A stretch of DNA of 29,809 bases from DATFPQ01 sp035264765. GTDB taxonomy: Bacteria; Actinomycetota; Actinomycetes; Actinomycetales; Angustibacteraceae. The DNA lies in assembly GCA_035264765.1 (NCBI GenBank), contig DATFPQ010000291.1, positions 1-29,809 on the forward strand, in the 5' to 3' direction. The first letter of the stretch is position 1. Every line of letters begins with the position of its first letter. Under the pieces are notes generated by a model. That model was not told the DNA's origin and ran no database searches. It worked only from the letters and a program-made list of their open reading frames with translations. This document shows positions 21,510 to 29,809 of the stretch, in pieces. The translations under genes were made by a program, and so were the position numbers.

Positions 21510-22481
21510 TCACTCCTCCCTGGCTTCTGGCGGAACCCCTTCTCGAGGGGCGCCTTCCTGCACAGCGGTCGTCGCGTCCTGCGGCCACCGCAGGCGGTCG
21601 AGATCCCAGCCGGCCCGGGTGGCCGCGGCCTGGTAGACGCTCTCGTAAAAGTCCAGGACGGTCGCACGCGCGTCCTCGGTGGTGCGCGCGTCCTCGTAGC
21701 GCAGCAGCGCGAGGTGGGCTCCGCGGCTCTCGACCCAGCTCGCCTCCTTCGGACGCAGCGGCTCCTCGGTCAACCCGGGGGGCTCCGGTGCGGCGTACGC
21801 GTAGAAAGCGGGCTCGGGTACATTGTTGTCGCCAAACCAGAATCCCGCGCTGATCACCTCGTGCGAGTACGCTTCTCGGGTCACCGGGTCGACGTCGGGC
21901 GGATGGGTCACCCGCCGGTCGGAGAAGCGGGTGACGGCAAGGTCGAACGTGTGCCAGAAGTGGTGCACCGGGCTTGTCTTGGCGCAGGTGCGGCCGGCGA
22001 ACTGCTCCAGCACCATTGCCACCTGGCTCAGCACCTGCCAGTACCGGGTCACCCAGAACGGGTCGTAGGACGCGTGCGCGGTGTCCTCGGCGAACGGCGT
22101 CGTGTCCGCCAGGTCGAAGGGCACTGGCCGGATCGACACGTCGATGCCGAGGGACGCCAACGCGGCGAGCAACCGGTCGTAGAAGGTCGCCACGGACAGG
22201 CCGGGCAGTGCGAACGACACCCGGTCACCACTGATCGTGCAGACCTCGAGCCGATGGTCGACGAGGTCGAAGTCGATCGCGAAGATCGGTTCGACTCCCA
22301 TCGGGCGGGTCGTGATGCCACGGCCGGTGAGGTGGAAGGGCACGTTCCACCAGTGGTTGCGCCCGGGGCTCTGGTCGAGCCGGATCTTCCCGACGATCTG
22401 CGCGTAGCGGTGCAGCGTGTCCTTGGTGTCCGCCCACTCCGCCAGCGGGATCGGTGGGAACAGCGGTACCGATGGCGTCAT
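21510..22481 (-). CDS. DUF5996-family protein
   Basis: 323 residues. Recognisable family segments are LAEWADTKDTLHRYAQIVGKI, RNHWWNVPFHLTGRG, FAIDFDLVDHRLEV and SPVHHFWHTFDLAVTRFS, with ISAGFWFGDN further on. Many actinobacterial DUF5996 proteins carry exactly this start (W-DT--TLH---QI-GKIR). No enzymatic role is known to me. Several His and Trp (HWW, HHFWH) hint at a ligand or metal site, but that is a guess. The ATG at 22481 has GGGAGGTGG about eight bases ahead. It is followed by the small acetyltransferase gene after only five bases, so the two are probably cotranscribed. Confidence 0.87.
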   Translation of the reverse strand: MTPSVPLFPPIPLAEWADTKDTLHRYAQIVGKIRLDQSPGRNHWWNVPFHLTGRGITTRPMGVEPIFAIDFDLVDHRLEVCTISGDRVSFALPGLSVATFYDRLLAALASLGIDVSIRPVPFDLADTTPFAEDTAHASYDPFWVTRYWQVLSQVAMVLEQFAGRTCAKTSPVHHFWHTFDLAVTRFSDRRVTHPPDVDPVTREAYSHEVISAGFWFGDNNVPEPAFYAYAAPEPPGLTEEPLRPKEASWVESRGAHLALLRYEDARTTEDARATVLDFYESVYQAAATRAGWDLDRLRWPQDATTAVQEGAPREGVPPEAREE

Positions 22482-22688
22482 TCCGGTCCACCTCCCCCGC
22501 GGCCTTTCCTCCGAGCCTCGCACCCTGGACCTAGCGGGTCAATCGCCGACCGGGGCCGACGTGGCGGGCAAGCGACGACGGACCTGGAGCGGCGCAGCTG
22601 CCGCGAACGACGCACCCCCCGCCCCCGGATGCGGTTCACTGAGCCGCGCGTCCCAGCCACGCCGCGCTGGCCGCACCAGGAGGCCTCG

Positions 22689-23982
22689 GTGTCCGAGAGC
22701 AGCGACGTACCCGCCGTCCCCTCCGCAGCCGGCCTGCCCGGGATCGCCGGCGCACGGCCGCTGTCTGCGCCGGCCGCGGATCCCGGTCGAGGGCAACCCG
22801 CCGCCGAAGCCGGGCAGGCTGCCGCGCGTGCCGGGCCGTCCCTCGCGGAAGCCGTGTCCACTGCCGACGACGCGGCGTGGTCGACCCTGTTCGGCGCCAC
22901 GGAGGTCGGCAGCACGCCGTACTCGGTGGCGGTCGACGGGGACGTCGTCTACCTCGGCGGCGACTTCACCGGGGTGATGGCGGGCATGCCCCAGGACACC
23001 TACCTGCGGATCGCCCGGTGGGACGGTCGGTCCTGGTCGCGGTTGGGTGAGGGGCTGGACGGCACGGTGCACGCCATCTGCGTCGTGGGGGACGCCGTCT
23101 TCGTCGGCGGTGAGTTCTCGGTCGCGGGCGGGTCGACGGCGGCGGCCCGGCTGGCGCGGTGGGACGGCGAGGGCTGGTCCGACGTTGGTGGCGGAGTGTC
23201 GTACGCCGACGTGCCGTCGATGGCAGTGGTGCGTGTGCTCGCCTCCGACGGGGACCGCCTCTACGTCGCAGGGACGTTCGACCGGGTCGGTCGGGGAGAT
23301 GCGTCGGTCGTCGCCAGCGGGCTCGCCGCCTTCGACCTGCGCTCGGGGACGTGGTGAGGCTTCGGCACCGGTCTGACGGATCTCGGGTCGCCGGGTCAGG
23401 GTCGCGCGCTGTTGCTCGACGGCGGCACGCTGTACGTGGGAGGGCGCTTCGACGTGGCGGGTGACGTCCCCACGGGCTCGCTGGCGTCGGTCGACACCGG
23501 GTCGGTGGTTCGCCTTGACGGCACGGGCTTCAGCTCGCTCGGCGAGTTCACCTTCTACGGCAACGCCTCCACAGCAAGTGTCAAGGCTCTCGACGTCGCG
23601 CCCGCAGGAGTCCGGGTTCGCGGCGCAGAACCTTGCCGTGTGGCACTTCGGCGGCGACGGGACGTGGTCGACACGAGGCGGCGCGGACCATCCCGTGCAG
23701 GCCTTCACGACGCTGCAGGGTACGCAGCTGCTCCTCGCCGGGTGGTTCTCCGTGGCCGGGACCACGCGGGCGAAGGGTTTCGCGACGTATGACCCGGAAA
23801 CCGGCGCCTGGGGAACGTTCGGCAGCGGGCTCGGAGAGGGGCTGCGCGGCGTGTTGCACGGGGAGGCTCTCGCGCAGGATCCCGGCATAGGGCTGCGGGT
23901 CGGAGGGACGTTCAACACCGCGGGCGGTGCCCCCAGCTGCAGCGTCGCGCTGTGGACCGGCACCGCAGGCCGGGAGCCCTGA
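22689..23982 (+). pseudogene. Beta-propeller (Kelch-like) protein gene, broken by an in-frame TGA and a frameshift
   Basis: Repeats of about 45-50 residues share the pattern V(Y/F)(L/V)GG-F--(V/A)G, then LARWDG--WS-LG-G: VYLGGDFTGV, VFVGGEFSVAGG, LYVAGTFDRVG, LYVGGRFDVAGD, LLAGWFSVAG and LRVGGTFNTAGG are visible. The first part (GTG 22689 with AGGAGG five bases ahead) stops at TGA 23355-23357, where the alignment to the later GAWGTFGSGL repeat expects a sense codon. The frame then continues openly to about 23600, where it shifts by one base near a CCC (about 23601-23603). The remaining propeller runs in the other frame to TGA at 23980-23982. No signal peptide is seen. The N-terminus is Ala/Pro-rich. 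Two independent lesions suggest decay, though sequencing error cannot be excluded. Confidence 0.8.
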
Positions 23983-24005
23983 CCACCGGCGCGGTGACCT
24001 GGACG

Positions 24006-25847
24006 TCAGGTCTCCTGTCGTTGGGATGCCTTGCTTGTCGCTTGGTGGATCGCCCAGGCGGCATTGACGAGTCCGATGTGGCTGAAGGCCTGCGGGAAGT
24101 TGCCGAGCAGCTCGCCGGTGGATGAGTCGACCTCCTCGGCGAGCAGGCCGACGTCGTTCACCGACGAGGCCGCCCGCTCGAACACGGCACGCGCCCGGTC
24201 GACCTGCCCCGACATCGCCAGTGCCTGGGCCAGCCAGAACGTACACACCAGGAAGGTTCCCTCCTCACCGGCGAGCCCGTCGACACCGCCCTCGGTCCGG
24301 TAGCGGTACACCAGGCCGCGTTCGTCGGTGAGCCGCTCCGCGACGGCGTCGATGGTCGCCAGCATCCGCGGGTCGTCCGCCGGCAGGAACCCGACGACGG
24401 CCAGCATCAGGGCCGACGCGTCCAGCTCGTCGGAGCCGAAGTACTGCGTGAAGGAGCCCGCCGCATCACTCCACCCGTCGCGGACCACGGTCGCGAAGAT
24501 CTCGTCGCGGGTCGCCGTCCAGTCGGCCACCCGATCACCGGCCCCGAGCAGGTCGGCCAGCGCGATCGCGCGGTCGAGCGCGACCCAGCACATCACCTTG
24601 GAGTAGAGGAAGTGCCGTGGCTCACCGCGGACCTCCCAGATGCCCTGGTCGGGGTGGACCCACTGCTCGGCCGCGGTGTCCGCACAGGCGACCAGGAAGG
24701 CCTTGGTCTGGTCGTCCAGCGAGGTCAGCTGGTCGGCCAACCGCTCTGCGGCGCCGAGGAGCTCGCCGTAGACGTCGATCTGCGCCTGGCGCCAGGCGCC
24801 GTTGCCGACCCGCACCGGTCGGCTGTCCCGCCATCCCTGAAGGTGCGGCAGCTCGCGCTCGGTCAGGTCATGCTCGCCGCCGATGCCGAACATGATCTGC
24901 AGGGACCGGCCCGGACCGACGCCCGACGCCGCTGCCGTCGTCATGAACTCGAAGTAGTCCCCGGCCTCGTCCGGGCAGGCCGCGACCCAGAGCGCCTCCA
25001 GAGTGAGGCTGGCGTCGCGGACCCAGGCGTACCGGTAGTCCCAGTTGCGCTCGCCGCCGATCCCCTCGGCCAGCGACGTCGTCGGGGCGGCAACGATGGC
25101 GCCGCTCGGCTGGAACGACAGGCCCTCCAACACCCGCCCGCTGTGGTGCACCAGGTCGGCCCATGGCCCGTCGTAGGACTGGTGCAGCTCGGACCACGAC
25201 GTCCACGCGTCGACCGTGCGCTGCACGACCTCGGCCAGCTCGTCGTCCGACCAGATGTGCGCCGGCGGCTCTTCCAGCGTGGAACGGTGCAGTGCCAGGT
25301 GGTGAGTCTGGCCGGCGCTCATGCTCAGCCGGGCGGTTCCACGCTCCTCGCCGAGGTGCAGCGGGACCGGCGTGGTGAGCACCAGCCACTCGGCGCCCCC
25401 GCGCGCGGTCACCCCGCCGTCCACGGCCGACAGCAACGGGACGATCAGCCCGTACTCCGGCCGCGGCCGGTAGTCGATCTCGACCTCGACCGTTCCGTCG
25501 GTGCAGGCCAGCCGCCGTACCAGCAGGTGCGGGACGTCCCGGCCGAGCCGGTGGCCCCCGTTGTCCGGCCCCAGCGCGAGCAGGTCGGTGAGGACGAGCG
25601 TTCCGGTGCCGGTGCTGAAGGTCGTCTCCAGGACCAGGCTGGTGCCTACGTACCTCCGGGTGACGGATGCCTCGCCGACGGGACGGATCTGCCAGTGCCC
25701 GGCGTCCTCGCCAAGCAGCCGCCCGAACACCGCCGGGCTGTCGAAGCGGGGGAAGGAGAGCCACTCCACCGAGCCGGCCGAGTCCACCAACGCGCTGGAG
25801 TGGCGGTCGGACAGCATGGCGTGCTCGCTGATCGGCGTGTGCGACAT
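24006..25847 (-). CDS. Glycoside hydrolase family 15 protein (trehalase or glucoamylase-like)
   Basis: 613 residues. An N-terminal beta-sandwich (about 1-220; AMLSDRHSSALVDSAGSVEWL, FPRFDSPAVFGRLLG) is followed by an (alpha/alpha)6 barrel. Family-15 motifs visible are GERNWDYRYAWVRDASLTL (267-283), QIDVYGELL (356-364; Glu362 fits the general acid), and EEGTFLVCTFWLAQALA near 550, where a Glu serves as general base in the family. It should hydrolyse an alpha-glucoside, inverting, in the cytoplasm. Actinobacterial members with this layout include trehalases, so trehalose or maltodextrin are plausible substrates, and the window cannot decide. The ATG at 25847 has GAGGAG six bases ahead. It ends 24 bases from the broken propeller gene (convergent) and lies downstream of the large membrane protein. 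Confidence 0.92.
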   Translation of the reverse strand: MSHTPISEHAMLSDRHSSALVDSAGSVEWLSFPRFDSPAVFGRLLGEDAGHWQIRPVGEASVTRRYVGTSLVLETTFSTGTGTLVLTDLLALGPDNGGHRLGRDVPHLLVRRLACTDGTVEVEIDYRPRPEYGLIVPLLSAVDGGVTARGGAEWLVLTTPVPLHLGEERGTARLSMSAGQTHHLALHRSTLEEPPAHIWSDDELAEVVQRTVDAWTSWSELHQSYDGPWADLVHHSGRVLEGLSFQPSGAIVAAPTTSLAEGIGGERNWDYRYAWVRDASLTLEALWVAACPDEAGDYFEFMTTAAASGVGPGRSLQIMFGIGGEHDLTERELPHLQGWRDSRPVRVGNGAWRQAQIDVYGELLGAAERLADQLTSLDDQTKAFLVACADTAAEQWVHPDQGIWEVRGEPRHFLYSKVMCWVALDRAIALADLLGAGDRVADWTATRDEIFATVVRDGWSDAAGSFTQYFGSDELDASALMLAVVGFLPADDPRMLATIDAVAERLTDERGLVYRYRTEGGVDGLAGEEGTFLVCTFWLAQALAMSGQVDRARAVFERAASSVNDVGLLAEEVDSSTGELLGNFPQAFSHIGLVNAAWAIHQATSKASQRQET

Positions 25848-25931
25848 GAGCAGCTCCTCGAGCGAACGGCGACATCGGGCCTGCACCTGTGTAGTGGCGG
25901 CAGCCGTTCCACGCTCCCGGGAAGGCCGTTG

Positions 25932-28310
25932 TCACTCGTAGCTGTCGGCCAGTCGGTAGATGCTGATGTTCCTGCTCTGGTACCGAAGCGTGGCCAGGTC
26001 CTTCAGCCGGGGCGAGATTTTCGACGCCCTGCGGTCGGCGAAGATCCACCGCGCCCCGTAGTCGCGGCGGAGCCGCTGCAGCACCTGGGGCGTCGGGTTC
26101 TCCACGGCGTCCAGGCTGAGCCGGCGACGCTCCGGCCAGGGCGTCGGCATCTGGTTGGGCGGCAGCGTCCCGTCGTAGGCGGCTGAGGTCTCGGAGGAGA
26201 AGCTCCAGTCGCTGAGGACCATCCGGCGGCCGCTCAGGCCGGACAACCACATCGAGTTGATTCTGCAGTCGTCGGAGTCCTGACCCATCGGCCAGCAGAA
26301 GATGTTCGTGGCGACGACCGAGGTCGACGCCGAGTGTCGGTTGAGCCACAACGCCGCCCGCTGCTGCTCCGGGGAGACGTACCGGTACATGACGCCCACC
26401 TTCGGCCGCGGCTGCATGTCCGGTGGCCGCGCGGCACGTACCTCCAGGGCTGCGGCCGGGATGCAGGCGGCCAGCGCGAACGCGGTGACAGCGGTCAGCA
26501 TCGGCAGCGCCGACCATCGGACGACCGGGCGGAGGAGCCGCGCTGCCAGGATCGCGACGGCCAGGCCAGCCAGTACCAGCGCGTACGGCCGCAGTCGGCC
26601 CCCGATCACGGCCCACATCGGGCCATCGAGGTCGACGGCGGGTCCGGCGCTCGCGAGGTAGCCGGCGATCAGTCCCGGCACGGCGACGACCAGGAGGGGA
26701 GCCAGCAGCGACCGGGCCGGCCGCGCCGGCACCAGCCGGACCGCGTTGGTCAGGGCCACGACGGTGCCGAGCGCCAGCGTGACGCTCCAGAAGTAGTGCT
26801 GGCTGTAGCCGGGGTGTGCCAGCACCCACATGCCGCCGTAGCCGCTCGCAAGGACACCACAGGCCCACCAGAGGCCGGGGTCCGTACGCAGCGGTCGGGC
26901 GGCCAGGCCGGCGAAGGACAGCAGCCGGGGGACCTCGGTGAGCAGCCAGACCGCGAGCAGCATCCCGACGACCGCCACGGCGTGGGGAAGTCGCTCCGCG
27001 AGCGCAGGGACCAGCCAGCCACCGGCGGCGGCCACCGGCTCTCCGCCGATCAGCCGGGCGTAAGAGGGGTCGGACGTCACCAGGGCCAGCAGCTGCAGGT
27101 GGCTACCTCCGGTGCTACCGGTGAGGAATGGCGCGGCGACGGCGGCGATCACCCCCGACGCGCCGACGACGTAGGCCATCGGCCAGTTCACCCTCCTGCT
27201 ACGGAGCAGGTCCAGGACCAGCACCACGGCCGCGCCGAAGGCGACGACCGGCAGCAGGCTGGGCTTGGTGCCGACGCAGGTGATCAGCAGGAGGGTCAGC
27301 ACCAGCCAGGTGCCCCGTTGCGAACGACCACGCAGAAGGTCGAGCACCGGCCCGGCCAGGCAGCAGACCAACGCCAGCGACAGGATCCCGGAGGGGCTGC
27401 TCGCGACGAAGCCCTCGCCCACCTTGGCCGAGACCGGCTTTCCTAGCCGCCAGAGCGCAGGTGCGGCGTACCAGAAGAAGGCGGCCGCCGGTCCGACCCA
27501 CCAGCGCCTCACGTCGCTCAGCACCGTCCCGTCGGCACCGGTCAGCCTGGGCCCGTCCAGGAAGTGCTGGGCGGTAGCGGCGACGACCAGGAGCAGGACG
27601 ATGAGGATCGGGACGAGCCACAGCGTGATCATCGCGGTGGAGATGGGCGTCCCGCTCAGCTGCGCGGTGGCGGTGACGTGCGCGTCGGCGAACCAGTGGT
27701 AGCGCAGCGGCTCTCCGACGACGAAGGGGTCCTGCGGTCGGACGGTGCGGCTGAGCTCGTAGGACAGGGCGCTGTTGTAGAAGGTGTCCCGGAAGACGAC
27801 GCTCGGCCGGGGAGGTATCGCCCGGCCGTCCCCGGTGATCTTCTCGAAGCGGTACACCGCCAGCGCGACCACGACGGCCATCGCGACGTGCCAGCGCGCC
27901 GGCGTCGTGGTGCTGGGCGTTCGGCGCGGCCACCAGTGCCGCCGCAGCTGTGGCACCAGCGCGAACAGCAGCCCCACGCCGACCGGGAGTGCTGCCAGCA
28001 GGGCAGGGCGGTGGACGCTCGTGGCAACCGCCCACGTCAGCAGCTGCAGGACGATGCCCAGCACCGACCCGAAGCCGAGCTCACGGGCGAAGGTGCTGTG
28101 GCCGGCCAGCGCCCGCCACACCAGGACGCCAGGCACGGTGCACCCGAGAACCCAGGCGCCCAGGTAGGCGACGGTCTGCCGGGACGGCGCGCCCGCGTGC
28201 TCCAGACCGGCGAACGCGGTCGCGGCCACAGCGAGCCAGGCCAGCGTGACGGCTGCCACCGACGTGGCCTGACTCAGTCGAGATGCAGAGCGAACCCTGC
28301 TCCGCAACAT
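25932..28310 (-). CDS. Large multispanning membrane protein with C-terminal soluble domain, function unknown
   Basis: 792 residues. At least a dozen hydrophobic helices span residues 15 to about 620. Between them lies an extracytoplasmic-looking loop, RDTFYNSALSYELSRT, PFVVGEPLRYHWFAD, whose Asp and Tyr-His-Trp pattern recalls GT-C-type polyprenyl-phosphate-sugar transferases. From about 625 on the protein is soluble: MYRYVSPEQQRAALWLNRHS, NIFCWPMGQDSDDCRINSMW with two Cys (split here into NIFCWPM and DDCRINSMW), and RRDYGARWIFADRR. I cannot place it in a named family. The ATG at 28310 starts a typical membrane N-terminus with several Arg. The open frame continues upstream to 28925, but that part overlaps the thiolase in a different frame. 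It is 84 bp from the GH15 gene and 61 bp from the thiolase end, both on the same strand. Confidence 0.85.
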   Translation of the reverse strand: MLRSRVRSASRLSQATSVAAVTLAWLAVAATAFAGLEHAGAPSRQTVAYLGAWVLGCTVPGVLVWRALAGHSTFARELGFGSVLGIVLQLLTWAVATSVHRPALLAALPVGVGLLFALVPQLRRHWWPRRTPSTTTPARWHVAMAVVVALAVYRFEKITGDGRAIPPRPSVVFRDTFYNSALSYELSRTVRPQDPFVVGEPLRYHWFADAHVTATAQLSGTPISTAMITLWLVPILIVLLLVVAATAQHFLDGPRLTGADGTVLSDVRRWWVGPAAAFFWYAAPALWRLGKPVSAKVGEGFVASSPSGILSLALVCCLAGPVLDLLRGRSQRGTWLVLTLLLITCVGTKPSLLPVVAFGAAVVLVLDLLRSRRVNWPMAYVVGASGVIAAVAAPFLTGSTGGSHLQLLALVTSDPSYARLIGGEPVAAAGGWLVPALAERLPHAVAVVGMLLAVWLLTEVPRLLSFAGLAARPLRTDPGLWWACGVLASGYGGMWVLAHPGYSQHYFWSVTLALGTVVALTNAVRLVPARPARSLLAPLLVVAVPGLIAGYLASAGPAVDLDGPMWAVIGGRLRPYALVLAGLAVAILAARLLRPVVRWSALPMLTAVTAFALAACIPAAALEVRAARPPDMQPRPKVGVMYRYVSPEQQRAALWLNRHSASTSVVATNIFCWPMGQDSDDCRINSMWLSGLSGRRMVLSDWSFSSETSAAYDGTLPPNQMPTPWPERRRLSLDAVENPTPQVLQRLRRDYGARWIFADRRASKISPRLKDLATLRYQSRNISIYRLADSYE

Positions 28311-28371
28311 GGACGTCCCCCCGGGCTCGGTGTACGGCGATGATCTAGGAGACCACGTCGTCTCCGGGGTT

Positions 28372-29562
28372 TCAGCGAATCGGGTTGGGCACCAGGTTCT
28401 CCAGCACCACGGCCAGCCCCTGGCCGACGCCGATGCAGATGGCGGCCACGCCCCACCTGTGGGCGCCGGTGCGCAAGGCATTGGCGAGGGTCCCGAGGAT
28501 CCGCCCGCCCGAGGCGCCCAGCGGGTGGCCGATGGCGATGGCGCCGCCGGCGATGTTGACGATAGCGGGGTCGACCTTCCAGGCGTCCAGGCAGACCAGC
28601 GACTGGACGGCGAAGGCCTCGTTGAGCTCGACGGCGCCGACGTCGTCCCAGCCGATGCCGGCCCGGGCCAGCGCCCGGTTGGCGGCCTCGACGGGGGCGT
28701 AGCCGAACCGGTGCGGTTCGAGCGCCGAGGCCGCGCGGCCGGCGATGCGGGCCACGGGGTCCCGACCGAGGGCAGTCGCCGCTCGCTCCGAGCCCAGGAG
28801 CACCGCGCTGGCGCCGTCGCTGAGGGGGGAGGAGTTGCCCGCCGTGATGGTGCCGTCGGCCCGGAAGGCCGGGGTGAGCCCGGCGAGGGTCTCGAGGCTC
28901 GCGCCGGCCCGGATCCCTTCGTCACGTGCCAGGTCCGAGCCGGGCACGGGGACCACCAGGTCGTCGTAGAACCCGGACTCCCAGGCCCGGTGGGCCAGGT
29001 GGTGCGAGCGGGCGGCGAACTCGTCCTGGCGCTCGCGGGACACCGCGAACTGCTCGCGCAGCTGCTCGTTGGCCTCGCCGAGCGAGACGGTCCACTCCTT
29101 CGGCATGGCGGGGTTGACCAGCCGCCAGCCGAGCGTGGTGGACACCGCGGGCAGGTCGCCGGCTGGAAACGGCCGGTTCGGCTTGGGCAGCACCCACGGT
29201 GCCCGCGTCATGGACTCGACTCCACCGGTCAGCACGACGTCGGCGTCGCCCACCTCGATCGACCGCGACCCGATCATCGCGGCGTCCAGGCTCGACCCGC
29301 AGAGCCGGTTCACCGTCGTCCCGGGAACCGTCACGGGGTAGCCGGCGAGCAGGGTCGCCATCCGGGCGACGTTGCGGTTGTCCTCGCCGGCGCCGTTGGC
29401 GTTGCCGAGCACCACCTCGTCGACCGCGGCGGGGTCCAGGCCGGTGCGATCGCGGACCGCGGACAGCACGGCGGCGGCCAGGTCGTCCGGACGGACGCCG
29501 GCCAGCCCGCCGCCGAACTTGCCGAACGGCGTGCGCACCGCGTCGTACACGAAGGCGTTCAT
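28372..29562 (-). CDS. Acetyl-CoA C-acyltransferase (thiolase)
   Basis: 396 residues, standard thiolase length. The residues needed for catalysis are in place: Cys88 in TTVNRLCGSSLDAAM (acyl-enzyme), His346 in IAGGAIAIGHPLGASG and Cys376 in CIGVGQG (proton transfer), with VELNEAFAVQ between them. VYDAVRTPFGKFGGGLAG is a typical N-terminus. It cleaves a 3-oxoacyl-CoA with CoA, or condenses acetyl-CoA units. The CIGVGQG form is common in 3-oxoadipyl-CoA thiolases (PcaF/PaaE) and FadA, so beta-oxidation or aromatic-acid degradation are both possible. No neighbour from either pathway is present. The ATG at 29562 has no good binding site but overlaps the stop of a small ORF in an ATGA, so it could be translated by coupling. 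Confidence 0.93.
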   Translation of the reverse strand: MNAFVYDAVRTPFGKFGGGLAGVRPDDLAAAVLSAVRDRTGLDPAAVDEVVLGNANGAGEDNRNVARMATLLAGYPVTVPGTTVNRLCGSSLDAAMIGSRSIEVGDADVVLTGGVESMTRAPWVLPKPNRPFPAGDLPAVSTTLGWRLVNPAMPKEWTVSLGEANEQLREQFAVSRERQDEFAARSHHLAHRAWESGFYDDLVVPVPGSDLARDEGIRAGASLETLAGLTPAFRADGTITAGNSSPLSDGASAVLLGSERAATALGRDPVARIAGRAASALEPHRFGYAPVEAANRALARAGIGWDDVGAVELNEAFAVQSLVCLDAWKVDPAIVNIAGGAIAIGHPLGASGGRILGTLANALRTGAHRWGVAAICIGVGQGLAVVLENLVPNPIR

Positions 29563-29669
29563 GTTCGGTCGTGGGCTGTTGATCCTCGGCCCTGCTCGGC
29601 GTCCACCCGCTCCGCGATTCGAAAGGCCGGGTTGGCGGCCGGGACGCCGCAGTGGATGGCGGTCGGCAA
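29559..29669 (-). CDS. Candidate 36-residue ORF translationally coupled to the thiolase
   Basis: A TTG at 29669 has a perfect AAGGAG (29681-29676) with six bases spacing. The frame runs 36 codons and ends in a TGA that overlaps the thiolase ATG by the classical ATGA. The predicted peptide begins MPTAIHCGVPAANPAF and continues with FRIAERVDAEQGRG. I do not recognise it. The same frame is open further upstream (about 16 more codons, TNDETKELL) but has no start codon there. It could be a real small gene, a leader that helps thiolase translation, or the tail of a lost upstream gene. Confidence 0.35.
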   Translation of the reverse strand: MPTAIHCGVPAANPAFRIAERVDAEQGRGSTAHDRT

Positions 29670-29809
29670 CAGCAGCTCCTTGGTCTCGTCGTTCGTGCGG
29701 CGGACGTGATGCGGTGTGGGTCACTGGCGACGCTACGGTTTGTGCGCCTGGCGTGCGACCCTTCGCCCGCACGCCCGTCGTCCACTCAGTGCTCGGTCAG
29801 CCTCCGGGA

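Noticed and set aside
23355..23357. In-frame TGA in the propeller gene as selenocysteine or programmed read-through
   Set aside because: There is no hairpin resembling a SECIS element directly after it, no cysteine is expected at that repeat position, and a second lesion follows 250 bases later. Decay is simpler.
23984..23996. CACCG-GCG-CGGTG hairpin between the propeller gene and GH15
   Set aside because: The 5-bp stem is too short to call a terminator with confidence in DNA of this composition.
25932..28925. A 997-codon open frame that would extend the membrane protein into the thiolase
   Set aside because: The part beyond 28310 is a low-complexity Ser/Pro/Arg reading of the thiolase in another frame. 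The membrane N-terminus begins at 28310.
1..29809. Defence, phage, transposon, CRISPR or biosynthetic cluster signals
   Set aside because: No integrase, transposase, nuclease-helicase pair, repeat-spacer array, or PKS/NRPS-type gene is visible on either strand. The window looks like ordinary metabolic and regulatory chromosome.

Overview
The window is very GC-rich chromosomal DNA with GTG and TTG starts, strong third-position G/C bias and short actinobacterial-style intergenic gaps. Gene content (actinobacterial NhaA-thioredoxin fusion, PAS/GAF/SpoIIE phosphatase, DUF664, DUF5996 and DUF6653 proteins, LacI-controlled GH3 locus) points to a free-living high-GC actinomycete. A soil or rock-surface lineage such as Geodermatophilaceae is my best guess, but that is inference. 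There are no rRNA or tRNA genes, transposases, phage genes or CRISPR arrays. It reads as ordinary chromosome with one decayed gene.

Layout. 1-1888 (+): the 3' end of a VOC-family gene, then an FGGY sugar kinase preceded by a possible 15-codon leader ORF. 2015-4470 (-): cydA-cydB, a cytochrome bd-type quinol oxidase with a 4-bp overlap. 4600-6522 (+): NhaA antiporter fused to a DsbA-like thioredoxin domain, divergent from cydAB. 6553-8715 (-): PAS-PAS-GAF-SpoIIE phosphatase. 8935-10029 (+): a small uncharacterised protein and a DinB/DUF664 protein, ending at a perfect 22-bp hairpin terminator (10063-10111) shared with the convergent sugar operon.

10124-17160 is the clearest functional unit. 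A lipoprotein solute-binding protein and two permeases (-) face a GH3 glycosidase and a LacI regulator (+) across a 346-bp divergent control region. That region holds a good minus-strand promoter (TTGACA-N18-TACCTT) with a TTTCGA box inside its spacer, a second box 31 bp away, and a perfect TCGAAA-G-TTTCGA palindrome upstream of the GH3 gene. I read it as uptake of a beta-linked oligosaccharide (xylo- or gluco-type), intracellular cleavage by GH3, and LacI control. No ATPase subunit is present.

17215-21155: two small membrane-protein genes (-), one of them DUF6653, diverge from a glycogen-debranching-type amylo-alpha-1,6-glucosidase (+) that overlaps a RimJ/RimL-type acetyltransferase. 21199-22481 (-): a small GNAT protein and a DUF5996 protein. 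22689-23982 (+): a beta-propeller gene broken by an in-frame TGA and a frameshift. 24006-28310 (-): a GH15 trehalase/glucoamylase-like enzyme and a 792-residue multispanning membrane protein of unknown function. 28372-29562 (-): an acetyl-CoA acyltransferase (thiolase), possibly coupled to a 36-residue upstream ORF.

I do not see a defence or mobile system. The most unusual items are the operator layout at the GH3 locus, the NhaA-thioredoxin fusion beside cydAB, the broken beta-propeller gene, and a few short ORFs with good ribosome binding sites.
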